This document shows, in pieces, positions 34,471 to 42,670 of a DNA stretch of 64,000 nt. The position numbers and the translations under genes were made by a program. Location of the stretch: assembly GCF_025994435.1 (NCBI RefSeq), contig NZ_BAQK01000054.1, positions 62,001 to 126,000 on the forward strand, written 5' to 3'. Numbering within the stretch: the stretch's first letter is position 1; each line of letters starts with the position of its first letter. This DNA is from Gluconacetobacter johannae. GTDB lineage: Bacteria > Pseudomonadota > Alphaproteobacteria > Acetobacterales > Acetobacteraceae. Under the pieces are notes generated by a model. It worked only from the letters and a program-made list of their open reading frames with translations. It had not been told where the DNA came from and ran no database searches.

Positions 34471-34662
34471 CCGGGGAACCACTTCTCGATGCGCTGCCAG
34501 TTTTCGGGAAGGGCATCGAAAGCGGCCCTCACCCTCGGAAGAAACCGCTGGGTCGTTGAACGAACCGTTGCCTGGATCTCACACTTCCGCCGTCTCGCCG
34601 TCCGTTACGAACGCAGGACCGACATCCCGTTATCCCATATAGGTCTTATTATTCCTCGGTAA
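34471..34662 (+). pseudogene. IS5-family transposase C-terminal fragment
   Basis: The plus-strand reading contains RWVVERTVAWISHFRRLAVR and YERRTDI, the C-terminal signature of IS5/IS1031-type transposases (RWVVERT-x-AW). The rest of the transposase is absent and the frame ends at 34662, overlapping the 3' end of the convergent membrane-protein gene by 14 bp. Together with the IS3 fragment it marks past insertion and rearrangement at the boundary between the two AT-rich genes. Confidence 0.6.
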
Positions 34663-36688
34663 TCTCCACCTTGTCGCAGAACGAGTTCTGATTTTTATCA
34701 ATGATAATTTTTCCCATCTTCCGGGAAAAATCCGACGTAATGATCTTGCGTGAGGCATCGTTTGGAAGATCAATCCGCACACGCGCGCCATCTGCATTCT
34801 CCAACTGGACGACTACACCATCCGCCGCAGGGCAGCTTCTGTTTGCCATACGAAACGTCAGGGATCGAATATCCCCAAAATACCATTCTGCAACGGTCGG
34901 TGTATGCTCCCCAGGATGGGCATATATTTTCTTCCCGTCGGAATCGATCTCGAAATTACCCCATATGTCCCCAGTTGTGATGCTCGCCGTTAAATAGGAT
35001 TCCGCTAATGGATTTAAATATGCGTCTTTCCAATCTGGGTATAGATCCGTGAATTTGGAGATAAAATTAGTCGCTTCATCAAAGGTGAATGGTCTATTTT
35101 TTTCGAAGACGTGTGCAATCACACCATTGGAAAGGTGAAATTCCATAGGCATTCGCTTGTAGGCAGCACCGATTCCTGTGCCGGACAGAATTTCCTTTGC
35201 CGGGATGACAATCACCCTCTGTCCTTCGGGCGGCAGATGAATTTGAATTGGGTCCGCCACGACAACATATCGTGCCTGAAATCCCCACAGGCGAAGTCGA
35301 TCACGAAGATCGACCTGTGACGCAGAATCCAAATGATCGTCAATACGGCCCTGCGTCAAGGTCGAAACAAGATCGTCACTCAGTAACCCACTTGAGCTGA
35401 GAACCAATAACTTGTCACCGTGAGACGTCAACTTTTCTAAAGCAGTCGCCAAATCCTGATAGTTCCCGAAATTATCTATATGAAACGGATAGTTTTTAGC
35501 CGGAAGGTAATTATTGTCTAATAATGGCCTTCCTTTTATTTCATTAAATGTCGAAAAAAATACAAGAAAACACGCAATGCTGGAAGCCAAGATTAATGAT
35601 CTTTTGAGGAAATCATTCCGGATGAATTCCAAAACCCTTCGGAATCCAAAAATAGATATGAAAAATATCCATAGCGAAAAAGGCAAGCAATGCTGTATTC
35701 CGGGACTTTGAGTCCGCGTGAATATGAAAAAACTAATTAAAAGATTTGCGACGCAGAAAAGGCAAAAATCTTTTTCGGTACTTCTATTTTTTGATACGCA
35801 CCAGACAGCGCCTATCAAGAGAAAAGGAACGATATATAAACCGCCATTATGAATAACATTGTTCGTAGAAGTCAAAAAATCACTTTGATATGCAGAATAT
35901 ATATAGGAATAATCTGTGTGAATAATTCTTCTTAAAAGGCTCAATTGAAATATAACCGCAAAGATGATCGAAACCACTCCAGAACATAAAAAATTCAACA
36001 ACACGTTTTTAAATTGTAAGATCTTCTCTCTGCCATTCACCACAAATAGCATATAGTTAAGGAACGGTAGCGTCATATACAAAGAAACAACCGTATAGGC
36101 ATACCACCTTCTGAATAAAAACGGTGTCCACATAAGTAACCCGAGCACCAGAACAACTTTCAAATTCAGGCGACTGGTCATGTTATTTTTAATGCTGTAA
36201 ATAATCGCAGATTCCACACCCAACAGGCCAACAATATCGGGATATCCCCGCAAGGTAGGCTTCCAGAACGGCGAGTAGGTGACAATCGCAATAATAATAA
36301 ACATCTTCCACCAGAAAGTTTTATCCCTTTCCAGCCTGTTGAATATCCACAATGTCAAAATAACAGTCGGCAAAAAGTAGCATATCGAAACAGCAAAAAC
36401 ATACAAAAATCTTGAAGCAGCCGGGAGAAAATAAAAAGGAAATAACAAAGCAATCGGTGTGGAATTATAATCATTCCCATTTATACTTGCCAGATTAGCT
36501 TTGAACCATCTCCACGGGGCATTTACCGCCAGTCTGGAGAAATTTTCCCAAGTCAGCCAATATGCTTTGGAATCCCACATATAAATGGGGTCTTCTATTT
36601 TAACAAAATAAAATACCTGCATTATAATTATCGGAAGGGAAATTAATATCGCCAACCCATATAAATTAAATATCTTATTTTTCATCAA
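34649..36688 (-). CDS. Large polytopic membrane protein, GT-C-type glycosyltransferase candidate
   Basis: 679 residues. Residues ~1-400 hold about eleven membrane helices, beginning LYGLAILISLPIIIMQVFYF. The first periplasmic loop has YMWDSKAYWLTWENF, an acidic motif placed like the catalytic Asp of GT-C enzymes. Residues ~420-680 are soluble and probably periplasmic, ending in a beta-rich segment (SLTFRMANRSCPAADGVVVQ). The gene is very AT-rich. I do not recognise the exact family; in layout it resembles the serotype-specific Gtr transferases that work with GtrB. An O-antigen polymerase or a GT39-like enzyme are alternatives. Confidence 0.65.
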   Translation of the reverse strand: MMKNKIFNLYGLAILISLPIIIMQVFYFVKIEDPIYMWDSKAYWLTWENFSRLAVNAPWRWFKANLASINGNDYNSTPIALLFPFYFLPAASRFLYVFAVSICYFLPTVILTLWIFNRLERDKTFWWKMFIIIAIVTYSPFWKPTLRGYPDIVGLLGVESAIIYSIKNNMTSRLNLKVVLVLGLLMWTPFLFRRWYAYTVVSLYMTLPFLNYMLFVVNGREKILQFKNVLLNFLCSGVVSIIFAVIFQLSLLRRIIHTDYSYIYSAYQSDFLTSTNNVIHNGGLYIVPFLLIGAVWCVSKNRSTEKDFCLFCVANLLISFFIFTRTQSPGIQHCLPFSLWIFFISIFGFRRVLEFIRNDFLKRSLILASSIACFLVFFSTFNEIKGRPLLDNNYLPAKNYPFHIDNFGNYQDLATALEKLTSHGDKLLVLSSSGLLSDDLVSTLTQGRIDDHLDSASQVDLRDRLRLWGFQARYVVVADPIQIHLPPEGQRVIVIPAKEILSGTGIGAAYKRMPMEFHLSNGVIAHVFEKNRPFTFDEATNFISKFTDLYPDWKDAYLNPLAESYLTASITTGDIWGNFEIDSDGKKIYAHPGEHTPTVAEWYFGDIRSLTFRMANRSCPAADGVVVQLENADGARVRIDLPNDASRKIITSDFSRKMGKIIIDKNQNSFCDKVEITEE

Positions 36689-37059
36689 AAATTCACCTTA
36701 TTGCCTTGAACGTTATTTTTACTCATCATTTTACTTTACAAGATTCTCCCATTTTTAATTGCATTTGTACACATTTTGAAATCCGGTGGTAAATTATAGC
36801 ACATGGTGTGGGAAGCACCAGTCGGTCGAAGGCAGAACCCAAAGCTCTCCGGTAAAGAAGCATGCCGAATTATCCCGGATACAATGTGAAATTCATGAAT
36901 GGTTCACTTGCACGACGCCTCCATGACGATCTCAAACGCGACATTTGGACACCACCAACATCCCGCCCAAAAATGTTTTCCCATTGGGCGTCCTTTCTCT
37001 ATGGTTCCGACCGACATGTCTCTCCGACAGTCGGAACAACCTACCAATGAGGAAGAAGT
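36689..37059. other. Gap between AT-rich island and the phosphoesterase operon
   Basis: About 370 bp. The left part (36689-36800) is AT-rich and probably carries the promoter of the leftward membrane-protein gene; composition switches to GC-rich near 36850. A 62-codon plus-strand ORF (36862-37050, MPNYPGYNVKF at its start) ends 9 bp before the phosphoesterase start, with GGTAAAGAAG ahead of its ATG, but its sequence has no recognisable features and I do not call it a gene. Confidence 0.4.
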
Positions 37060-38706
37060 ATGCGGTTTTCCAGATGGTTGTACTATCTGGCCCTGTTCGG
37101 GGACCTCGCAGGCCCGGCGGTGGCCCGCGCGCACGCCCCCGCCACGCCGATCCGGCACCTGATCGTCCTGTATGACGAAAACGTCTCGTTCGACCATTAT
37201 TTCGCCACCTATCCGCAGGCGGCCAACCCGCCGGGCGAACCGGCCTTCGTCGCGCGGGCCGATACCCCGGTGGCCAATACGCTGGCGACCGCCGGCCTGC
37301 TGACGTCCAACCCCAATGCCGGCCCGCTCGACGGGCGCGACGCCGCCCTGCCCTTCCGGCTGGACCGGACACAGGCCGCCACCGCCGACCAGAACCACGC
37401 CTATACGGCCGAACAACTGGCCTATAACGGCGGCAAGGCCGACCTGTTCCCCCTTCATACCGGGCGCGGCACGCCGGGCGGTGTCGGCGCATTCGCCACC
37501 CGTGGGCAGGTCATGGGCTATTACGACGGCAACACCGTCGGCGCATTGTGGCGCTATGCTCAGAGATTCGCCATGAGCGACGCGGCCTATACCGATACCT
37601 ACGGCCCCTCGACCCCCGGCGCGCTGGAGGTCGTATCGGGCCAGACCAATGGCATGCAAATCGTCGCGACGACGCAGAAACCCGCGACCCGGCAGGTCTC
37701 CTCGCCCTATATCGCCGATGGACAGGGCGGCTGGACGATGATTAACGACATCGACCCCGCCCACGACGTATGTTCGGTTCCCGGCGACCAGGTGCTGATG
37801 CGCGGGCGCAATATCGGCGACCTGCTGAATGCCGCCGATATCTCGTGGGGCGGGTTCATGGGCGGCTTCGACCTGGGCCTGCGTAACCCTGACGGGTCCA
37901 CCGGATGCCGGCGCGCCACGCCCTCGCCCGTCGTCGGCGAAACCATCGTCGACTACATCCCGCATCACAACTGGTTCCAGTACTATCCCAGCACCGCCAA
38001 CCCCACCCATGCCCGGCCGGGTTCCGTTGCCGCCGTCGGCCATACGTTCGGCCCCGACGGGACCACGCGCGACCCGGCGAACCACGAATACGATCTGCAT
38101 GATTTCTTCGCCGCCCTGCGCGCCGGAAACCTGCCCGCGGTGTCGTTCCTGAAACTGCCGGCCTATCAGGACGGCCATGCGGGCTATTCCGACCCGCTGG
38201 ACGAACAGCAGGGCATCGTCGGCATCGTCAACGCCGTGCAGCACCGGCCGGAATGGAAGGACACCGCCATCATCATCGCGTGGGACGATTCGGACGGCTG
38301 GTACGATCATGCCTTCACCCCCACCACCCGCGCCTCGTTCGACGCCGAGGCCGACCAGTTGAACGGACCGGGCCGGTGCGGCGCCGGCGCCCGGCCGGCC
38401 GGCGTCGATGGCAAGCCCGTCAACGGACGCTGCGGCCCCGGCACGCGCCTTCCGCTGGTTGTCATTTCGCCCTGGGCGCGGACCAATCATGTCAACCATA
38501 CCCTGATTACCCAGAGTTCGGTCACCCGTTTCATCGAGGACAACTGGCTGGGTGGCGCCCGACTGGGCGGCGGGTCGTTCGACGCCGATGCCGCCGACCT
38601 GTCCAGCCTGTTCGACTTCACCCAGCCGCCGCGCCTCGCCCCCCTTTATCTCGATCCCCGCAGTGGCGCGCCTCTGCGGGCCGTACCTCCGCGGCCTTCC
38701 CGATAA
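37060..38706 (+). CDS. Exported acid phosphatase/phospholipase C-family phosphoesterase (AcpA-like)
   Basis: 548 residues with a Sec signal peptide (MRFSRWLYYLALFGDLAGPA, cleavage after VARA). The phosphoesterase domain opens with IRHLIVLYDENVSFDHYFAT, carrying the ExxSFDHYF metal/nucleophile motif, then EVVSGQTNGMQ, DYIPHHNWFQYY, NLPAVSFLKLPAYQDGH, IIAWDDSDGWYDH and RLPLVVISPWARTNHVNHT, the standard order of the family that includes AcpA acid phosphatase. GAGGAAGAAG precedes the ATG. A di-haem peroxidase gene starts 4 bp downstream, so both are made together and act in the periplasm. Confidence 0.9.
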   Translation: MRFSRWLYYLALFGDLAGPAVARAHAPATPIRHLIVLYDENVSFDHYFATYPQAANPPGEPAFVARADTPVANTLATAGLLTSNPNAGPLDGRDAALPFRLDRTQAATADQNHAYTAEQLAYNGGKADLFPLHTGRGTPGGVGAFATRGQVMGYYDGNTVGALWRYAQRFAMSDAAYTDTYGPSTPGALEVVSGQTNGMQIVATTQKPATRQVSSPYIADGQGGWTMINDIDPAHDVCSVPGDQVLMRGRNIGDLLNAADISWGGFMGGFDLGLRNPDGSTGCRRATPSPVVGETIVDYIPHHNWFQYYPSTANPTHARPGSVAAVGHTFGPDGTTRDPANHEYDLHDFFAALRAGNLPAVSFLKLPAYQDGHAGYSDPLDEQQGIVGIVNAVQHRPEWKDTAIIIAWDDSDGWYDHAFTPTTRASFDAEADQLNGPGRCGAGARPAGVDGKPVNGRCGPGTRLPLVVISPWARTNHVNHTLITQSSVTRFIEDNWLGGARLGGGSFDADAADLSSLFDFTQPPRLAPLYLDPRSGAPLRAVPPRPSR

Positions 38707-38710
38707 CGGC

Positions 38711-40081
38711 ATGACCAGGCCCCGCGCCAAGGCCCGCCGGCAGCCATTTCGATGGCTGCCGGTCTGCTGGCTTGCCGGCCTGATGTTCGGGCCGGCAACC
38801 GGCCATGCCCAGTCCGGCGACGTAAGGGCCGCCTCCTGCCTGCCCGCCAACGACGGCGGCAATCCCTGCCCGATCCGGCTGCAACGTCCGCCGGCAGCGC
38901 CGCTCTCGGCCATGGCGCTGGTGGGCCGGGCGATCTTCCATGACCCGGCCCTGTCGGGATCGGGGCGGCTATCCTGCGCGTCATGCCACGACCGGGCCGC
39001 CCATTACGGCCCCCCCGGCCGGGACATGGTGGCGCGCGGGGGCCTCGATCTGACCCGGCAGGGTCTGCGCGCCGTGCCGACGCTGACCTATCTGGAACGC
39101 CGCCCCGGATTCAGCATCGGCCCCGACGACGCCGAGAGCGAAGGCCCGCCCCCAGCCGCGGTCGCCGGGCCGCCGCCGCCGCACGCGGCCAAGAGCGCGC
39201 AGAACGGCGCGGCATCGGCAACGAACATGGTCCCTCAAGGGGGGCTGTTCTGGGACGGGCGGGCCGACACCCTGCAACAGCAGGCGTCCGGCCCGCTGTT
39301 CGACCCGCAGGAAATGGCCTCCAGCCGCGCCATCGTCCTGTCGCGGCTGGCCCATGCCCCCTACACCAGGGTTTTGCTGCAACTGGCCGGCCCCGCCGCG
39401 TCACACACGCCGGACCTGCTGCTGGCCGAGGCGCTGTTCGCCGTGTCGCGCTACCAGATCGAGGATCCGGCCTTCCATCCCTATTCCAGCCAGTTCGACG
39501 CCTGGCTGGAAGGCCGGACGCGCCTGACGCCGGCCGAACGCCGGGGATATCTGCTGTTCAACGATCCCGCCAAGGGCAATTGCGCGGCCTGCCATCCCGA
39601 CCGGCCCGGCCCGGACGGCGCGCCGCCGTTGCTGACCGACCACCAGTTCGAAGCCCTGGGCGCCCCCAGGAACCGGGCGCTGGCCGTCAATCGCGACGCG
39701 GCGTTCCACGATCTGGGCCTGTGCGGGCCGCAGCGCGCCGACATGACGGGGCAGGCCATGTGGTGTGGCATGTTCACGACCCCGACCCTTCGCAATGCCG
39801 CCACCCGGCATGCCTTCTTCCATAACGGGGTCTTTGGCACGCTCAATCAGGTCCTGGCTTTCTACAGCTTTCGCGACGTCGCGCCGCAACGGGTATATCC
39901 CGTCGATGCGAAGGGGCATGTGCTGAAATATGACGATCTTCCGCCGCCCTACCAGTCGAACGTCGATACCACCGACGCCCCGTTCGACCGCCATCCGGGC
40001 GATGCGCCGGCCCTGACGGATCGGGAGCAGCAGGACATCGTCGCCTTCCTCGGCACGCTGACCGACCGCCCGACGCGCTGA
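38711..40081 (+). CDS. Exported di-haem cytochrome c peroxidase (MauG/CcpA family)
   Basis: 456 residues starting MTRPRAKARRQPFRWLPVCW with a signal peptide cleaved near GHAQS. Two haem-binding motifs are visible: CASCH (in GRLSCASCHDRAAHYGPPG) and CAACH (in KGNCAACHPDRPGPDG). The segment NMVPQGGLFWDGRADTLQQQ and the C-terminal FTTPTLRNAATRHAFFHNGV are conserved in the family. It reduces hydrogen peroxide or oxidises a protein or small-molecule partner. The frame is open to 38552 but the ATG at 38711 gives the signal peptide. The phosphatase/peroxidase pairing recurs in acetic acid bacteria and Burkholderia in my recollection; the functional link is not known. Confidence 0.9.
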   Translation: MTRPRAKARRQPFRWLPVCWLAGLMFGPATGHAQSGDVRAASCLPANDGGNPCPIRLQRPPAAPLSAMALVGRAIFHDPALSGSGRLSCASCHDRAAHYGPPGRDMVARGGLDLTRQGLRAVPTLTYLERRPGFSIGPDDAESEGPPPAAVAGPPPPHAAKSAQNGAASATNMVPQGGLFWDGRADTLQQQASGPLFDPQEMASSRAIVLSRLAHAPYTRVLLQLAGPAASHTPDLLLAEALFAVSRYQIEDPAFHPYSSQFDAWLEGRTRLTPAERRGYLLFNDPAKGNCAACHPDRPGPDGAPPLLTDHQFEALGAPRNRALAVNRDAAFHDLGLCGPQRADMTGQAMWCGMFTTPTLRNAATRHAFFHNGVFGTLNQVLAFYSFRDVAPQRVYPVDAKGHVLKYDDLPPPYQSNVDTTDAPFDRHPGDAPALTDREQQDIVAFLGTLTDRPTR

Positions 40082-40164
40082 CGGCGCCATCCAACCTCTG
40101 TTTTCCTGGCAGGGGATCGGTCTATCGTTCCCATCCTCCCCATCCATCAGAGGAAGACCACCCG

Positions 40165-40518
40165 ATGTCGCCCATTACCCGCCTGCAACCCGAGGCCCGC
40201 CTGACCGGCGCGGTCATCCATAACGGGCTGGTCTATCTGGCCGGCCAGGTGGCCGACGACGCCACCCTGGATGCCGAAGGCCAGATGGCCGACATCCTGC
40301 GCCAGGTCGATACGCTGCTGGCCGAGGCCGGAACGGACAAGAGCCGCCTGATCTCGGTCCAGATCTTCCTTGCGGACATGGGCGACATGGCCGGCATGAA
40401 CCGGGCATGGGACGCCTGGCTGGACCGCGCCAACAAACCGGCCCGCGCGACCGTCGAGGCCAGCCTGGCCGACCCCCACTGGCGCGTGGAGCTGACGGGC
40501 ATCGCCGCCCTGCCCTGA
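40165..40518 (+). CDS. RidA/YjgF-family protein, cytoplasmic
   Basis: 117 residues without signal peptide. Motifs: GLVYLAGQVADDATLDAEGQ, ILRQVDTLLAEAGTDKSRLI, VQIFLADMGDMAGMNRAWDA and the substrate Arg in PARATVEASLADPHWRVEL. AGAGGAAG precedes the ATG. It deaminates enamine/imine intermediates of PLP enzymes. It converges on ilvE, the classic branched-chain pathway protected by RidA, although the genes are on opposite strands. This is the second RidA homologue in the window; the other is exported. Confidence 0.88.
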   Translation: MSPITRLQPEARLTGAVIHNGLVYLAGQVADDATLDAEGQMADILRQVDTLLAEAGTDKSRLISVQIFLADMGDMAGMNRAWDAWLDRANKPARATVEASLADPHWRVELTGIAALP

Positions 40519-40581
40519 TCGCTCGCCGTCCGCGACCGGCGGACGCGACACGCACTGTCCGGCGTCGGCGCCGTGGGTCAG

Positions 40582-41676
40582 TCAGTCGACCCGCTGCACC
40601 CAGCCGTGCGGATCGGGAAGCTGGCCGCGCTGGATGCCGATCAGGGCGGCGCGCAGGCTTTCCGTCACCGGATCGGCGCCGTTGCCGCTGCCGATGACGA
40701 TTTCGCCCCGCTTGCCGCGCAGCCGGCCGACCGGCGTCACGACCGCCGCCGTCCCGCAGGCGAAGACTTCCTTCAGCCGGCCGCTGGCCGCGTCGGCATA
40801 GCACTGGTCGATGCTGTACGGTTCCTCGCGCACCGCAAGCCCGCGATCGCGCGCCAGCGTCAGGATCGCATCGCGGGTGATGCCCGGCAGGATGGTCCCG
40901 CTCAGGGGCGGCGTCACCAGCGACCCGTCATCCATTACGAAGAAGATGTTCATGCCGCCCATCTCCTCCACCCAGCGATGTTCGACGGCATCCAGGAACA
41001 CCACCTGGTCGCAGCCCTGGGCCTTGGCCTCGCGCTGCGCCAGCAGGCTGGCGGCGTAGTTGCCGCCGCACTTGGCCGCCCCGGTGCCGCCGGGGGCCGC
41101 GCGGGTATAGTCCTCGGACACCCAGACCGACACCGCGCCGCCGCTGAAATAGGACCCGACCGGCGAGGCGATGACGATGAACAGATATTCCGACGACGGC
41201 TTCACGCCCAGGAACGCCTCGTTCGCGATCATGAACGGGCGCAGGTACAGGCTGGCGTTCTCGCCTTCGGGGATCCAGTCGCGATCGACGCGCACCAGCT
41301 GGCGCACCGCCTCCAGGAACAGGGCGTCGGGCACCGGGGCCATCGCCATGCGTTCGGCCGACTGGTGGAAACGGCGGGCGTTGGCGTCGGGGCGGAACAT
41401 GACCACACCGCCATCGGCGGCACGGTAGGCCTTCATCCCCTCGAAGATTTCCTGGGCATAATGCAGCACGGCGGCGGCGGGATCGAGCGGGATCGGCGCC
41501 CGGGCCTCGATGGTCGGGTTATGCCAGCCCTGGCCTTCCTTGTATCGGACGACCGCCATGTGATCGGTGAAGACCCGGCCGAATCCCGGATCGGCCAGCA
41601 GCGCGGCCCGCTGCGCGGCCGGAACCGGCGCGGGATGCGGAGAAAGCGTGAAACGAAAATTGTCGGCGCTATCCAT
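40582..41676 (-). CDS. ilvE: Branched-chain amino acid aminotransferase
   Basis: 364 residues, PLP fold type IV, the longer (~360) subclass. Landmarks: YAQEIFEGMKAYRAADGGVV, LYLRPFMIANEAFLGVKPSS, the PLP lysine in TGAAKCGGNYAASLLAQREA, DAVEHRWVEEMGGMNIFFVM and EVFACGTAAVVTPVGRLRG. Transfers amino groups between glutamate and the 2-oxo acids of Leu, Ile and Val. Start at 41676 (MDSADNFRFTLSPHP) matches the family N-terminus. Stands alone; the nitroreductase upstream is 162 bp away. Confidence 0.94.
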   Translation of the reverse strand: MDSADNFRFTLSPHPAPVPAAQRAALLADPGFGRVFTDHMAVVRYKEGQGWHNPTIEARAPIPLDPAAAVLHYAQEIFEGMKAYRAADGGVVMFRPDANARRFHQSAERMAMAPVPDALFLEAVRQLVRVDRDWIPEGENASLYLRPFMIANEAFLGVKPSSEYLFIVIASPVGSYFSGGAVSVWVSEDYTRAAPGGTGAAKCGGNYAASLLAQREAKAQGCDQVVFLDAVEHRWVEEMGGMNIFFVMDDGSLVTPPLSGTILPGITRDAILTLARDRGLAVREEPYSIDQCYADAASGRLKEVFACGTAAVVTPVGRLRGKRGEIVIGSGNGADPVTESLRAALIGIQRGQLPDPHGWVQRVD

Positions 41677-41838
41677 GATCTTGCTCTTTCACCACCACAT
41701 CGGCGCGATCCTCTGCGCGCCGGCCCATGACAGGCATGGCGCGCGCCCACCGGACGGGCCGCGCCGATCGGCCAGAGTCCCCAGATCGCGCCGCGCGTCA
41801 AGCCCGCCCGCCGGACAGGGCGGGCCTGACAAGCGGCG

Positions 41839-42663
41839 TCAGCGCAGCGGAAAGCCCAGCGCCGCCAGCGCGTCGCGCAGCCGGTCACGGCCGCTGAGCG
41901 ATTCCGGTCCGGCCACCCGGCGGACCATGGCGTCGGACCAGGCGCGCGGCGCCAGCCCCTGTTCACGCTGGAACGCGGCGTCGCTTTGGTCATAGGCCGC
42001 AATGCCCGCGGCCTCGTCCGCCATGCCGTAGCGTTCGCGATGCAGGACCACCGATTGCGGCAGGCGCGGCTTGATGCTGGCCGGCCGGTCGGAATCGGGA
42101 TGACCGACACACATGCCGAACACGGCCATCGTCCGCCCCGGCAGTTCCAGTTCCCGCGCCACCTGTTCCGGATGGTTACGCAACCCGCCGATATAGACGA
42201 TCCCCAGCCCCTGTGATTCGAAGGTCGCGGCCGCGTTCTGCGCCGCCAGGGCGGCGTCCACCACACCCACGACGAACGTTTCCAGATAATCCAGCCCGTC
42301 GGTGGCATGGGCGCGGGCCGCCCCCAGCCGCGACAGGCGCGACAGATCCACCAGCCAGGCCAGGAACAGGGGCGCCTGCACGATATGCGCCTGCCCGCCG
42401 GCCAGGGCCGCCAGACGGGTGCGCCGGGCCGGGTCCTCGACCGCCACCACGCTCCAGGCCTGGAGGTTGGAGGAGGTCGAGGCCGATTGCGCGGCCGCCA
42501 CCGCGGCCTCCAGCGCGCCGTCGGGCAGCGGATCGGGACGGTAGGCGCGGACCGAGCGATGCGACAGCAGGTGGCGCAGCACATCGTCCCCGGATGGCAC
42601 GCCGTCGGGCGGCGCGGTCCGGTAGCGCGCCGTCCAGAGGCCTGCGATCACATCGTCGGTCAT
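41839..42663 (-). CDS. Nitroreductase-family FMN oxidoreductase (NfsA type)
   Basis: 274 residues. FMN-binding motifs are LLSHRSVRAYRPDPLPDGAL near residue 32, SASTSSNLQAWSVVAVEDPA, and the C-terminal PRAWSDAMVRRVAGPESLSG. Length and motif placement fit the NfsA/FRP branch, which reduces nitro compounds or quinones with NADPH; physiological substrate unknown. It is 7 bp downstream of the aldehyde dehydrogenase gene on the same strand, so they share a transcript. Confidence 0.85.
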   Translation of the reverse strand: MTDDVIAGLWTARYRTAPPDGVPSGDDVLRHLLSHRSVRAYRPDPLPDGALEAAVAAAQSASTSSNLQAWSVVAVEDPARRTRLAALAGGQAHIVQAPLFLAWLVDLSRLSRLGAARAHATDGLDYLETFVVGVVDAALAAQNAAATFESQGLGIVYIGGLRNHPEQVARELELPGRTMAVFGMCVGHPDSDRPASIKPRLPQSVVLHRERYGMADEAAGIAAYDQSDAAFQREQGLAPRAWSDAMVRRVAGPESLSGRDRLRDALAALGFPLR

Positions 42664-42670
42664 GCCGGAT

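Noticed and set aside
36862..37050. 62-codon ORF just before the phosphoesterase
   Set aside because: No recognisable features; could equally be the 5' leader of the phosphoesterase transcript.
40527..40545. 7-bp hairpin CGTCCGC-GACCG-GCGGACG between ridA and ilvE
   Set aside because: Position suits a bidirectional terminator but the stem is short, with no T-run, and is common by chance in GC-rich DNA.
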